A DNA stretch of 64,000 nt. Source: Anniella stebbinsi (Eukaryota; Chordata; Lepidosauria; Squamata; Anniellidae). The stretch is taken from NCBI GenBank assembly GCA_029215795.1, contig JARDYH010000003.1, forward strand, positions 90,056,609 to 90,120,608, given 5' to 3'. Below the pieces are notes generated by a model. That model was given only the letters and a program-made list of their open reading frames with translations, did no database searches and was not told where the DNA came from. A program made the translations under genes and the position numbers. Positions 33,771 through 45,340 of this stretch are shown piece after piece; position 1 is the first letter of the stretch; each line of letters opens with the position of its first letter.

Positions 33771-33774
33771 TTAC

Positions 33775-33906
33775 CTGGGTAATACCTGGCGAGGCCAGTT
33801 GCACTGCCAAAGACTTGCCATAGCAGGGTTTGATCTTCCTCTCTGTTCCTTTTGAAGACTTCATCTAAGGCTGCTGTCCAGTTCAGTTCATTCAATACAA
33901 TTGTAG
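33775..33906 (-). CDS. CACNA2D1: CACNA2D1 exon (VWA-N segment)
   Basis: A 132-bp minus-strand exon with acceptor CTATTTTTTTGTAG and donor GTAATTTGC. After two bases completing a Ser codon it encodes 43 residues beginning [20 protein letters not shown] and ending [12 protein letters not shown], then one base of Ala. This is the highly conserved segment before the VWA domain of alpha-2/delta-1. Differences from the mammalian protein are conservative (for example Ser to Ala in NWTAAL, and Gln-Thr where mammals have Pro-Ser). The preceding exon, expected to end with the IPTDIYEG segment, was sought to the right and not found, so the intron there is likely over 30 kb. Confidence 0.94.
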
Positions 33907-34114
33907 CTACAAAAAAATAGAAAATGTTTCGAATTAGAAAGCTTTGGTTACATATACCCAATCAACGCTGCAATAATCTGAATACTTGGGCACTTTAGTA
34001 CTACTATTCATCAATATCCAATATTGGGTATTTTCTTTAGCAGGACTGTTTCAATGTTTTCTTTTGTTGTTCTTTTTAAACGCTATGTTTGTCCTGTATC
34101 ACTTGTTACCAAAG

Positions 34115-34300
34115 TTATACAGTTTTGTTAACCCTACAACAGACCATAATCCTACCACAACCATGGGTTATCTGAGGGCTGTTGAACCATCCCATAACCC
34201 ATGGTGGCTGGGTTCAGATCCAACAACAATCCCTGGCCACGGGTTAAATATGCAAAATGCCCTGTGGCTCACCATGGCTTAAACGCAGTGGGCTGTTTTG
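34115..34300. mobile_element. MITE-like fragment (CCATGGGTTA family)
   Basis: Repeated inverted CATGGGTTAT, ATAACCCATGG and CCACGGGTTAAA blocks and GTGGCTGGGTTC. Comparable blocks occur at 24690-24740 and 40060-40460. Ends not defined. Confidence 0.35.
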
Positions 34301-34309
34301 ATTGTGCAA

Positions 34310-36755
34310 ACCAGGTAACTATCTTGCTGCCTCAAAATGCCTCATCAACAGTGTCTATTCAGTAAACATTTGCATAGTCCCACCTGGAGTCAGAACCATT
34401 ATGGAATAAAGAAGACATATTGTGCTTTTAGATATAGAGTATCTCATGTTTCCAAACAGAAATGTTCAAAGTGCTACAAACGTAAACTCATAAACTGTTA
34501 CAGAAATATATCACAATACTGTAATAATGGATACTGAGTGTACAAACTCATTAAATACATTTACCAACTTAAGTTGTCCTAAACGCTTCTCTAAAGGGAA
34601 TGCAAAGGGAAGCTTGGAGGATTGTTGTTCAGGCAGCCAAGGGAATAATGAGGCCTAAAGTGTAATGAGGGAGCAGCTTATATTCTCATATGTATTTCAA
34701 CCAACCAACCAACCCGAGGGGCTGCTTTGCTTGAGGGAGCCGCAGGCAAAGTGCTTTCCTGCCCTGTCAGCCCAGCCCTTCTTTTTTAAAAACAACAACA
34801 CTGAAGGAATATCGGAAGAGGCTCCTCCTCCTTCTCTTGGGTCCTGAGCCTTCCTCCTCTTTTTACCAGTAAAAGGAAGCACTATGGCAGCTCGCTGGTC
34901 CCATAGGTTTGGTTGAAAATTGTGTTGTTGTTGTGTTTGGCTAAACTTTGAGTAGCTGCATCTGAACCAATCAGATGCTGGTTTTGGGCAGAGGTCATGA
35001 CCAAGGAGGGTACAGGAATGGTGAAAGAGCAGACTTTTTGCTGTTCCCGGGTCTACATTGGCCATGCCCCCATAGACTTTTGATCCAAAGGTTGGATCAA
35101 ATGCTGCAACTCAAAGTAACCCTGTCACCCTTGAGGCTTCAGCCTTGACCAGCTGGCTGCCGCAACACTTCATTTTACCAGGGAGCCATCACTGGTAAAG
35201 GAGGAGGAGCCACTGCCACCACCTGCTGTCATTGGCTGGGGTCATTTGTAGTCATCCCCAGATCACAAGGACCAGCCCTGGTGCAACCCATTTGACTGTA
35301 GGTCTCTCCTCTTATTCCTATCTCATCATATCTTTGGTGGGGCTCCCCAGACCCCATATCCTATTCACACAGACAGCTAAATCAGAGAATGTAACTATGG
35401 CCTCAATGATCATAGCATATTCATGTATGAAAGTGTAAAGCAGTACCATAGATTATGTTTAGAGTCAACTGCAACAGTTAACAGAGGTCCCCCTTTCTGG
35501 GGAGATGCTAAATTAATAAACCAGCTTCCACAGGGACTGAGGGAAAAGACAGAGGGGGGAGATGATAGCATTAAATTGTAACATTAGAATTGTAAAGCTG
35601 AGTTGGGACCAAAATCCAAGAGTGCGCTCATTACTGTAAGTTTAACAGTGTTTTCATGTTTATGGATGTGATCGTTTGCAGAGAGATCAGCTGTGTGTGT
35701 ATTAATATTCATGAGCTGGGCCAGCTTCAGAATTAACTTGAAATACAAGAACATTTATATTCATAAGCATGATCAGATAAACACTAAGTGGCCAAAGAAA
35801 TAGAAATTCAGATTCCTAAAACTGACCCTGTCCAATTCTTGGACTATTCACACAAAATTAATATTAGAGAGTGCAACACATACATTTTTTTTAAGAATAA
35901 AATAGATTGGGGGTATTTTAGGACCATGCCCCAAAATGAACATTTCTGCATTAATTAATAATCGATGGGGGGAAAAACAATGTAGCTTAATTATGATACT
36001 GATAAATAGCTATTCCTTTCATTCTGCTTTAAGCAGTCATAAATGTATCCCTAATACCCCAAAATAACTCACTCATGCTAGGCAACAGCTGGCATTCAGT
36101 TAATTGGAACAGAACAAGGTTTTATTTGTCAGATGGAGCATTATCACTTTTTCTTTGTCTTTTCTGATCGTGTTTTGAAGCTGGAGGTAAACAGGTTGCA
36201 AAGCTGGCAAACTATACATTCATTAACAAAGGATTAAAGAAAAGAGGGGCTGGGAAAGGTAAACATGCATGCAAAAATGTGGGTTTTTTTCAATTATAAA
36301 TTCATTGAACAGCCGCCTTCAGAATACACCATCATTTATTCATAAGAGTTCTTGGTTCCCATTTATATGGAAGCCACAAGAAATTCAAATTGGAGCAAAC
36401 TCTTAGCTTTCAGACAAAGCTGTAGCTGCAGCATCATAATACAAAGGTTTATACCTTTAGCAGCATTCCAAGGCCTTGCTAATATGGAAGTTAATACAGG
36501 CACAAAACTAGAAATTAATGTCTAATTATTACAAATAATTCTGGTTTATCTTTTGGTTGCTAAATGTGTGAAGGAAAAGTTCACCATTAAGCCTCACAGT
36601 GTATTTTTAAAGGATAAACCAAACTTTCGTAACACTGATTTCTGGAAAGGGTCTTATTGTAATTTCTAGGGGGTTATTCAGACTTATTTATGTCTGAATA
36701 AGCATAGGATTGCACCATAATTCATTTTTATCGTAGTAGCTTGTTTACTGGAATG
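34310..36755. other. Non-coding, no feature recognised
   Basis: No gene, RNA or clear repeat seen. The ORFs at 34697-35065 (minus) and 35232-35438 (plus) show no domain or splice support. Confidence 0.35.
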
Positions 36756-37023
36756 CCATTACCAATAGGGATGTGCACTGGATCGGACCCGATCCACGAT
36801 CCGAGTCCGGTCCAGTGGGAAATCGGATAAATTATCCGATTTCCGATCCGACAGCTGGATCGGCCGATCCAATCCGAACCGGTCCGAAAAGGCTCCGAAC
36901 CGGTTCGGCGGATCGGTGGGCGCCCACTGGCGCCCACCGCCGCTTCCATTGGCGGGCGCCAGCGGACGCCCGCCGATGAAAGTGGACAGCGGGGGGGGAG
37001 GAGGGGGCGGGAGGAGGTGGGCC

Positions 37024-37208
37024 CTTACCTTTCCGGCCCGTTCGCTCCCGTCCGCCGGCGGCGGCTACTACCAGCGGGCTCCGCGGCCTGCTCCAGGGTG
37101 GCGCGCCGGGTGATGTCATCACCCAGCGCACTACTCTAGAGCAGGCCGCGGAGCCCGCTGGTAGTAGCCGCCGGCGCCAGACGGGAGCGGACGGGCCGGA
37201 AAGGTAAG
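37024..37208. repeat. Long GC hairpin 1 inside the hAT-type element
   Basis: Arms run from CTTACCTTTCCGG to CCGGAAAGGTAAG and include CAGCGGGCTCCGCGGCCTGC against GCAGGCCGCGGAGCCCGCTG. The centre is GATGTCATC at 37112-37120. About 90-bp arms with few mismatches. Confidence 0.85.
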
Positions 37209-37260
37209 CAGGGGGCGCGCGGAGGGGAGGAGGGGGCGCACGGAGGGGGGGAGGGGGGCC

Positions 37261-37440
37261 CTTACCTTCCCGGCCCGCCCGCTCCCGTCCGGCGCCGGCG
37301 GCTACTACCAGCGGGCTCCGTGGCCTGCTCCAGGGTGGCGCGCCGGGTGATCACCCGGCGCGCTACTCGAGAGCAAGCCGCAAAGCCGGCTGGCGGTAGC
37401 CGCCGGCGCCGGACGGGAGCGAACGGCCCTAAAAGGTAAG
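37261..37440. repeat. Long GC hairpin 2 inside the hAT-type element
   Basis: Same unit as hairpin 1, repeated about 235 bp downstream (centre to centre), with arms CTTACCTTCCCGG and AAAAGGTAAG around the centre GTGATCAC at 37347-37354. The right arm is more mutated (GCAAGCCGCAAAGCCGGCTG). Confidence 0.82.
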
Positions 37441-37929
37441 CAGTGGTGGGGAAGGGGGCTTACCCCCCCCGGAGCCATCCGCTTCTATCCGCTGGTGCCC
37501 GCAGGCGCCAGTGGATGGAAGCGGACGGCCCCAGGGAGGGTAGGGAGCACGGGGGAGGGGGCTTACCTGCCAGGGCTGTCCACAGCGGACGGCCCCGGGG
37601 GGGGAGGGAGTTAGGCCCCCCCTCACCCACCCGCCGCCATTTTTTCCACATAGACTTGCATTGCAATGCAAGTCTATGGGGAAAAAAATGGCGGCCAATC
37701 CAAAAATTTCCGATTTTTGGATCGGGATCATACTCGATCCGGTCTGGGGGGCCTCCGATTTTGTCCGAACTGATCCGTGACAAAATTGGAGGTCCCGATC
37801 CGGGTCCCGATCCGATCCAGGGGGTCCATGCACACCCCTAATTACCAACACATTAAACTTTTGAGAATCTGTTTTGTACATTTTCCAGTTATACATAGCA
37901 TACTTAGAAAATACTGTTTCTCCTAAAAC

Positions 37930-37965
<36 letters not shown>

Positions 37966-38512
37966 CTCTTTCTTGCTCATGGTGGTTTTTCTAGATGGAC
38001 ATGATAGGCTTTGCCAAGTCATGCTGTCTTTTACAGATTCAGGAATTTCCTGACAATTGAGCATGTTTTAAGTATGACTGTTTTCTGGATGTTGGTGTGG
38101 ATGTATTTTGGTAGGCCCAGTTTCTAAAGGTTTTCTGTATAGTTTTTTGATGTGATGCCAGTGACTGATGTGATTAATGAAATAATTGTGACCTTTTCCT
38201 GTTTCCATAGTACTTTGACTTCCATGGCCAGTGGTGTATATTTGTCTCTCTTTTCTTCTTCCTTTTCAACATTTTTGTCATTCAGTATTGCTATGTCAAT
38301 GAGGTAAGTTTCTTTTTTGTCTATGACCATTATGTCTGTTCGGTTGCAGGGTATTGTTTTGTCGGTATGAATTGTTCTGTCCCAATATATTTTAAGATCT
38401 GCATTTTCCAAGATTGTTTCGGGTGAGTATGTATAGTATGGTGTAAGTTGTTTGATAAGGTTGAATTTGATGGTCAGTTGTTGGTGAATTATTTTTGCAG
38501 CTGTATTGTGTC
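37930..38512 (-). mobile_element. LINE 3' end with restriction-like endonuclease segment (R4/Dong-like)
   Basis: On the minus strand, 38411-38124 encodes ADLKIYWDRTIHTDKTIPC, then RTDIMVIDKK..TYLIDIAI..KNVEKEEEKRDKYTPLAMEV and KVLW. The D-x13-D spacing followed by a Glu-Lys-rich helix is the pattern of the C-terminal restriction-like endonuclease of R2/R4-type LINEs, with a P-to-T change in the PD motif. The 3' end is a TAA repeat (37930-37962 on the plus strand as ATT). TAA tails and TAA targets are known for Dong-type elements. 5' truncated. Confidence 0.65.
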
Positions 38513-38760
38513 ATTATTATTATTATTATTATTATTATTTTCTTGCTATTGGTGATTTTTCTAGACAGACATGACGGGCTTTGCCAGGTCATGTTGTCAT
38601 TTACTGATTCAGGAATTTCCTGACTATTGAGCATATTTTAAGTGTGACTGCTTTCTGGATCTTGGTGTGGATGTATTTGGTAGGCCCAGTTTCTGAAGCT
38701 TTTCTGTATAGTTTTTTGACATGATGCCAGTGACTGGTGTTATTATTGTTATTATTATTA
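38513..38760 (-). mobile_element. Second R4/Dong-like 3' end, head to tail
   Basis: 38541-38738 repeats the final 200 bp of the neighbouring copy (VTGIMSKNYTEKLQKLGLPN on the minus strand). Its own TAA tail is 38513-38539, and a further TAA run (38740-38760) lies on its other side. It is upstream of the first fragment on the minus strand. Confidence 0.65.
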
Positions 38761-38989
38761 TGTTAAAAAACTGTAACAGTGAAATGATAGGCTGACACAG
38801 CAAAACTACTGAATTTGACATTCTGTCCTCCCGTTGCACAGGATTTTGATTTATAATTAGTAGGAAAAACAGCTTCCAGAGAACTTAAGTAAAACATCAG
38901 TCCCATGTACTGAGAAGAGAAGGCTTTTCATTTATGGTACTAGATTTGCTACCTGGCTTGACAATCAGCAAGCAAAGAGCTCTGAGTTT

Positions 38990-39222
38990 ATGGCCTCATT
39001 TACACCAAGCCAGATATAGTGGTATGAAAGTGGTATATAAAAGGCAGGAGCCACACCAAGCAGGATATAGCGGGATGAAAGTGGCATATGGTATGTGTCA
39101 ATGGGCCCCAACAGTTGTCAGTGCATTTCAATATCACTATAAAGCAGTAGTGTGGCTCCTGCCTTTTATATACCACTTCAATGCCACTTTCATAGTGCAA
39201 TATCCCACCAAAATGCTATAAT
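38990..39222. mobile_element. Palindromic MITE-like element
   Basis: Left arm ATGAAAGTGGTATATAAAAG then GCAGGAGCCACAC; right arm GTGTGGCTCCTGCC then TTTTATATACCACTTC. A second inner pair is AGTGGCATATG against TGCCACTTTCAT. Hairpin-forming, no coding sequence. Target duplication not determined. Confidence 0.55.
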
Positions 39223-39229
39223 TTTTACT

Positions 39230-40040
39230 TGTTGGGTGGAGGTGTCTCTATTGTACGCAAGAGTCAGATGACTTGACAACCCCAAGATTCAATTTTCACT
39301 TAGAAATGTAATCAATAAAACACCACATTGTGGCTTTTTCTTAAAACAGAGTTAAAAGAAAACATACTTTTGATGATTTATTCAATGCATAGCTCCCTTG
39401 TCTGCATAGAAAGATTCACATTTATTTGAAAAGCCTAGCAGCTATTTACTGTCTCAGAAAAGATGTAATGTTTGGTTCCCTAATGAAACAACTCAGCTAT
39501 ACCAGAGGGAAGAGAAAGGATCTCTTCTGCCATTCATGTATATATTTAAAAAGGGACTTCATTGTAGTGCAGTGGGAAGTATTGTGTTTTCATCTTACAT
39601 TTAGGGAGGCTGGCTCATTGATTTTTTTTCAGATATATTAACATCTTACAGTTGTCAAAATGAATGTGCTATACATTTCTAGAAATATATATTACATGAA
39701 GATTTATTATATGACTATCAAGAGTGCATAGAGAATGAATATGGTATAGAAGCCAGGCCATATATGAAACTAAGCCTGCAATCTAGATTTGTACTAAGTG
39801 AACAGCTCAGCATGTCACCTACCTTTTGAAATTTATGAGACTTCCCAAAGCAATTTCTGATCTGGTAAAACTAGTCAAAATCTCTACTAGGCTACTAAGC
39901 ATGCCTGTGAGCATGCTTAGTGGCATGACTGTAGACTAGATAAAAGTTGCTTTGCAAAATCATTGCCCATATCCCTAATTCGCTAATGAAATTTGTGTGT
40001 ATTTCTTCAGATCATTTAGTGTTGGATTGTAAGTAAAATG
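39230..40040. other. Non-coding, no feature recognised
   Basis: AT-rich. No gene, RNA or repeat family supported. Confidence 0.35.
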
Positions 40041-40044
40041 TTGA

Positions 40045-40800
40045 CCTGGTTTGCATATAACCTTCATCCATGGTTTATTTAACCCATGGATTATCTATAT
40101 CCAGGGTTTGTCTAGCAGACACTTCTCAATCCCTAGGATATTTCGATTCTCTTCCACGTCCCCTGCTTTCTTCCTGTATGCCAAATGCCTTTGCAGTACT
40201 GTAGTACTGGCATGTAGAGCACCTAGGATATTTTACCAATCTTGGCCAATACCTCTATAGTCTGGTGAATCCTGGGTTCAGGCATAATGACAATCCATTG
40301 TTTAAACAACCCTGAATTCACAACCCAACAACAAACCATGTTTTTTTCTTTGTGGATTGTTTGTGGTTAACAAACCATGTTCTTTCCCCCATGGCTGGGT
40401 TTGCACAACAAGGTAGAATGGGTAGGAACGTGCAAACCCAGCCACTTGACCAGTTCACAACAGTCCATCGAGGGTCAATTTACCCTGAAGGAGCTATGGT
40501 GCATGCTGGCCACCATATGATTATGCAACCCCCAACTGCCAGATTGTCCTGTTGTATGAGGCTGGCCGGTGGGAGTTATTTGAGTGCAAAACGTCCTACA
40601 ATAGAATGTGAGTTATTTCTTCAACCCTAAAATAACCCCCACAGTCCAAATTCACACAACATGACAACCCCCATTTGGACGTTGCATATTCATAATGACA
40701 GCCTGCATGTGCCGCAGCTCCTTGACGGTAAATCAGCCTTTGGTAGGCTGTCGTGTTGTGTGAATTATCTCTTTGAAAGTGTGCGGATTTCAGGCAATAT
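40045..40800. mobile_element. Cluster of MITE-like inverted repeats
   Basis: One inverted pair is AAATTCACACAACATGACAACC (about 40658) against GGCTGTCGTGTTGTGTGAATT (about 40748), delimiting a roughly 110-bp unit. Another is TGGCTGGGTTTGCACAAC (about 40393) against GTGCAAACCCAGCCA (about 40430). Blocks such as AACCCATGG also occur. Probably several nested short elements; limits uncertain. Confidence 0.45.
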
Positions 40801-40809
40801 GCACACAAT

Positions 40810-42667
40810 AAATAGATAGGATAAGGACTTCAAGGCATTATTAAATAAGATCACACAAATTATTTTAACTGAATCAAAACTGTTCAAAGACTCTCAGAAT
40901 CTGAGCATCATTTTTCAGAGCTGTTACTCCAACAGTCCTTGGCTCTGTTCAGTTCACATGGGTAATATGTTCTTTGAATGTGTAAGCTAAGAAGCGGTCC
41001 TAGGACTGTTCTTTAAGGAATCCAACCAAACTGCCTGGAACCTTCTCTTGCCCTCACTGAATAAGCAGGAGAGGAGGAACAGGCAAGAGATAGTTGTTTC
41101 TTACCTGCTTGATCATGTCTGGGGAAACTACTATCAACCTTGAAGGAACTACGGTAGACTCGCTGGAGAGCTAAAGAAGAGAAGGAATGGGGCTGGCTAG
41201 GGTGCGGTGAAAGGGTCCTTATTGCCTTTCTCTGGAACTCTGGCCTAGAAACAACTAGGTGCCATGTTGCCATCAGTGATCTATGTATACGTCCCTACAT
41301 TCAAGTATGAGATCTTTGTATTCATGGGTAGCTATAAGCAGGACAGCAGTTTTGGTTGGGAACAGTTTGAAGGACACACAAATGGAATGCATAGCCTTTC
41401 ATGTGCTCTGTCAAGGAAATGAATTAAATTGCCATGCCACATAATGTGAACAGACTGGTTGAACTGCCACTTGTAGCTTGGGGGGCGAGGACCATTCAAA
41501 AACCTCAGGAGATTTTTTTTAAAAAAAAGAGAGAGACTAAAAATGGCCATTCTCGGCTTGAACAGTTTTCCATAGCAGAGCGCATTCATCCACTGTTATG
41601 CTTAATTGCAAAAAGCCTCTTTGGAACTTCAGTTCTAAAGAAATGTATGCTTCAGTCCTCAAAAAGCATGTTCTTTAAGCACCTTAATTGAGATCAGGAC
41701 ACCAAAGTAACATTCTTGAAACGAGTTTTATTTTTAATTATTCATGGCCCATCCTGCTCCCTAGGACTCAGAGCAGTGGGAGGCAAGGTCTGCCGTAAAA
41801 TCAGGGGTCCTTCTTGATTCCAAGATGTAGCAGGTATTGCCGTTTTTAACAGGACAGGAGCTACAATCTCGCACAAATTTCCTCCTCCAAAGTTACACCG
41901 CTTGCATGAGGACACCTCTCATGTTATTTACTAGAGGGAGCCTAATGAAACATCCTCTCGACCAGTTCTTAATCCCTGACCATGTGGCTACTTGGAAAAT
42001 GACAAGTTTTTTGCGTATGCATTTTTTTTACTTCAGTGACAATGAGAGCACCTTAGTGCCCATTCAGACATTAGCCAGGCATCACAAGGGCATGAAGTGG
42101 CGCCCATGTGAGTTGAAGTTTTTTTCAACCATGCCAGAAAATCCCCCCCCCCCCCACAACAATGAGGGGTTTTCCTGGCATGGCTGAAAATAATCCAAGC
42201 CACAGTGGTACTTACTCTAGCAGACTGTTGTGCTGTTAGGCATCAACATGTTTTGTACAGAAAATAAAATCAATATGTAAATAAAGAAGCTGGTCGCTCT
42301 CTCTACACATAAAGTATATGATACATTGCAGCTATAGCTCTATTAATCTGTTATAATTGGCATCAAATGACAGAAGGTGCAGATTGAGAAACGTATCCTT
42401 TTTTTAAAAAAAAGAATCTATAGTATCTGACAGCATTTACCATATGAAGTTGTTAAAGGTAAAGATTAGCAACTGCCTCAGCAATAACACTTCCAATTTA
42501 GCGGCCTTGTCTGGAGACTGATGACATAAACAGTGAAACTAATTTGTGTTGAATTTCTAATCCATCCTCGCTCCTGGGCTTGGGGTGTGTAACAACACGA
42601 ATGCTACTAGAAAAATAAAATGTGATGTAAGTTGTGTCATGCACGGTTTCAGTTTACGCTTGAAGCA

Positions 42668-42708
<41 letters not shown>

Positions 42709-42830
42709 CTCCCACCTATTAAAATCAAATTCAAGGTGGTTTGCACATAAGGATGTAAATCATGACAGAAATTTAAAGCATGTTTGAATAATAGTAATTT
42801 ACTTTTATTCAGTGTTAATTCAACCATCCT
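40810..42830. other. Non-coding, (AT)n and minor repeat traces
   Basis: (AT)17 lies at 42672-42706. 41737-41795 resembles an inverted LINE/SINE tail (CCCTAGGACTCAGAGCAGTGGG). A splice-bounded open segment on the minus strand at 41106-41173 is discussed among the rejected calls. No gene supported. Confidence 0.35.
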
Positions 42831-42835
42831 TACAT

Positions 42836-43150
42836 CAGGGGTGCAGAATCTCTTTCAGCCTGATGGCCAAATTCATTTTCAGAGAATCTCTTGGGGGCTG
42901 CATTCCAGTGATTGGTGGGGCCAAAGACAGAAAGGCCGTGGGCCCAAACACCAACGATACCTATGTATTTTAGCTTAAAGCTTTTACTGCCAGTAACTAA
43001 ACCTTAGGAAAACATTTTAACCTTTTAGAATGGGAGGAACTGAAAAAGCTGGGAAACCGGCAAATGACTGGCCATTAGGGGGAACTGGGTAGGGCCAGGG
43101 GGGAAGGGCTTGGCCACCTGGGGAACCCTGGAGGGACAAATTAAGACCAG
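42836..43150 (+). mobile_element. hAT-type (Charlie-like) MITE
   Basis: Starts CAGGGGTGCAGAATCT and contains TTGGGGGCTGCATTCCAGTG, AGCTTAAAGCTTTTACTGCC, AGTAACTAAACCTTAGG and CTTTTAGAATGGGAGG. It aligns end to end with 52125-52592. The left terminus is complete; the right terminus is eroded. Confidence 0.6.
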
Positions 43151-43159
43151 ATCTGCTCT

Positions 43160-43330
43160 GCCAATGCTTCTGCCTTACATCAACCCTATAAGATAAGTCA
43201 GCAGTACTATCTGCACCTTGCAGATGGGAGGCTCTTGCAGATGGGTCTAGGGCAGAGTTGGGATTTGAACCTGGGCTTCAGTTGCAAGATATGAGTGAAG
43301 AACACATATGTCTACATAACCCCTTCTGCC
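43160..43330 (-). mobile_element. MIR-like tRNA-derived SINE
   Basis: On the minus strand a perfect B box GGTTCAAATCC (43261-43271) is followed by the complement of CATCAACCCTATAAGATAAG and CACCTTGCAGATGGGAGG, the order seen in MIR/CORE-type SINEs. Old and diverged. Confidence 0.5.
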
Positions 43331-43334
43331 CTAT

Positions 43335-44790
43335 TACACGGACAGGAAAATGTTTCCGAGTTTCATGCTCCCTGTTCCAAAATGTGCATCACTTAACTTC
43401 CATCTAAGAGCCTTGCAGGGAAAGGCAAGACTGAAGACGATCATGAGCGTAATACTCTCAGGGAAACCCCATCCCAGAATGTGTAAATATACTGAATCAT
43501 CTCTAGGCAATGTGGCAGAGAGAACATGGCATATGCTCTTAATATAGGATTAAAAATATCACTTCTGCAATACTGAGGCATGGGTTCAGTCTAGGTCCCC
43601 GCCCTTCCTCCTCCCCCCCAATACACATCCCAAATTCTCATGGCAGAGTGAAGAGAAACAGCAGCGACTCTCTTTTTTCCCCTGGGTAGGATCTAGTCAT
43701 GGCTCTGCTCCAGGCTTGTATTAGATGTGCCTATTTTTAGTTGCTGATGATCTTGGCTCATGCCTCATCCTGTCAGAGGAGGCAGGCTATTAGATATAAA
43801 GCCATGGACTCAAAGGCAAAAACTTATAGGCCTCAAACAAACAAACAAACTGAATAGCAGAATTTACCCATCTAGCAGATTTGAGGTGTGTGGGGGGGGG
43901 GGGGATATTTCAATTGTTATTATCACACAGTACCCCAAATCAGCCAGACAGACCATTTCTATTATACAGCTACATCACTTTATTAGTATAAAATTAAATG
44001 TGATGAGTGAGCAGGACATGAAAAAGAAACCAACCCTGCCCTGCACAATTAGAATACTGGATGCACTCTGCACCGGAATCATAGCAGTAAAACAGGCAGC
44101 TCCATCTGGCTCTTAGAAATATAGACTATTTTCTGTTTACACTGGTTTATAGTAACATCAGAGGCAACAGAGCAAGCCAGCCCCTGGGAAATAATTTTCA
44201 TATTAACAATGATTTGTCAAATGATTTTCCCCCTCCTGAAACTTTCAAGAACCATGGTTTGCCTTGAACTAGCCCTGTTTTAGCGAGCAAGGCTGCCAAC
44301 TTTCCAAAAAAAACCCGCCCCCAAAAAACAGTTCCACGCATTATACAGCAATTATGTTTAGCTTGTGTGCACCAGTGTTACCCAAAGCAAACACATAAAG
44401 TAAGAATGACAGATGTGTATTAGTCGACACCTCTAAACATGCACCTTGGAGTTTAAATGCAGTGAGGACTCTTGGGAACATATAGATGAGGGTTTAAAGA
44501 TGCACATCTGTTATGCATCTCTTAGCCACCAGAAGCACCCATGGCAAACACGAATGGTACATAACATGTTGTGCTGCCTTGAATATGTGCAAAAAGACTC
44601 TCCTTCTCAAGAATGGTAACGTTTTGTTGTTCTTTTTAAATGGCCCGAAGGACACAGCACCTCTCCCTTCTGAGAATAAACGTTTCAAAACCACAATCAC
44701 TTCTGCTAGCTGCAACGTGTGAGTTTAAAAGCAGGAGTAAAGCTAAGAGTGAATTCCCTTGGACACATGTTGAACAACTGCACCTTTGGG
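43335..44790. other. Non-coding, no feature recognised
   Basis: A G run lies at about 43892-43903. Short overlapping ORFs at 43760-44116 and 44494-44861 show no domain or splice support. Confidence 0.35.
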
Positions 44791-44794
44791 GAGG

Positions 44795-44900
44795 AGCCAT
44801 AGCAGAATGCATGCTTTGTATGTTGGCGGTCCCAAGTTCAGTTTTTGGCATTTCCACTTAAAGGACAGGAGGTAGCAGTACTGAGGAAAACCTCTGATTA
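44795..44900 (+). mobile_element. tRNA-Ala-type SINE
   Basis: Head GCCATAGCAGAATGCATGCTTTGTATG, then GGTCCCAAGTTCAGTTTTTGGCATTTCC, then AAAGGACAGGAGGTAGCAG. It shares the tRNA-Ala-like layout of 55678-55747 but keeps part of the SINE body. The A and B boxes are eroded. Confidence 0.5.
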
Positions 44901-44904
44901 GGAA

Positions 44905-45340
44905 CACCTCTTCACGGCGCCGGGAGCACCACACAGCGGCGGCACCCAGCGGCACCCGCCAGCACAGCGCACAGTAACGCTCCTTCCGGTGATCTACACC
45001 GGAGAGTGCCAGGGCGGCTTATCCTGGCACCAGCGCCACACACATTGGCTCCCTACTCTAAAGTAAGTGGTTTTTTTTGTTTTTGTTTTAAAATGGGGTG
45101 GGGAAGGACTGCAGAGGCGATGCAGCGAGCTTATGGCTCGTTGCTCCATCCCCTTCCCTGACCAGCCCGCTCTGCTCTAAAAAAGTTGGGGTAAATGCCC
45201 GACTTTTTTAGTGTGGAACAAAGCCCCTTTGCTCCTAGATGGCTTCGCACTGGCGGCAGCATCATGTAACCCAACTGCCACCAGTGCAAAGCCATCTCGA
45301 CAGAAAGTGTCTGTCTAGAGGTACCCCTGGACTCTGAAGA
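44905..45340. other. GC-rich segment, possibly a MITE
   Basis: Rich in GCGCC and GGCACC blocks, with CTACACCGGAGAGTGCC and CTCGACAGAAAGTG. It is compositionally unlike its AT-rich surroundings, as are the other MITEs here. No clear inverted termini or coding frame could be fixed. Confidence 0.3.

Larger units (their letters stand above)
36766..37840. mobile_element. 1,075-bp hAT-type non-autonomous transposon
   Basis: Terminal inverted repeat TAGGGATGTGCA against TAGGGGTGTGCA, flanked by a perfect 8-bp duplication ATTACCAA at 36758-36765 and 37841-37848. Subterminal regions are rich in GATCCG and CGGATC blocks. The GC-rich centre holds two long hairpins and a shorter palindrome at about 37633-37695. 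No transposase frame. The hAT assignment rests on the 8-bp duplication and terminus. Confidence 0.88.

Noticed and set aside
36880..37620. CpG-island-like promoter
   Set aside because: The GC-rich block lies wholly inside the hAT-type element with its perfect 8-bp duplication, so it is transposon sequence rather than a host promoter.
37930..38760. CRISPR-like or satellite array from the repeated TAA runs
   Set aside because: The runs are microsatellite tails of two LINE fragments; there are no regularly spaced unique spacers, and the genome is eukaryotic.
41106..41173. Possible minus-strand exon bounded by CTCTTCTTTAG and GTAAGAAAC
   Set aside because: The splice-like borders are good, but neither open translation resembles any part of alpha-2/delta-1 or another protein I know. 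It is recorded as a cryptic site only.
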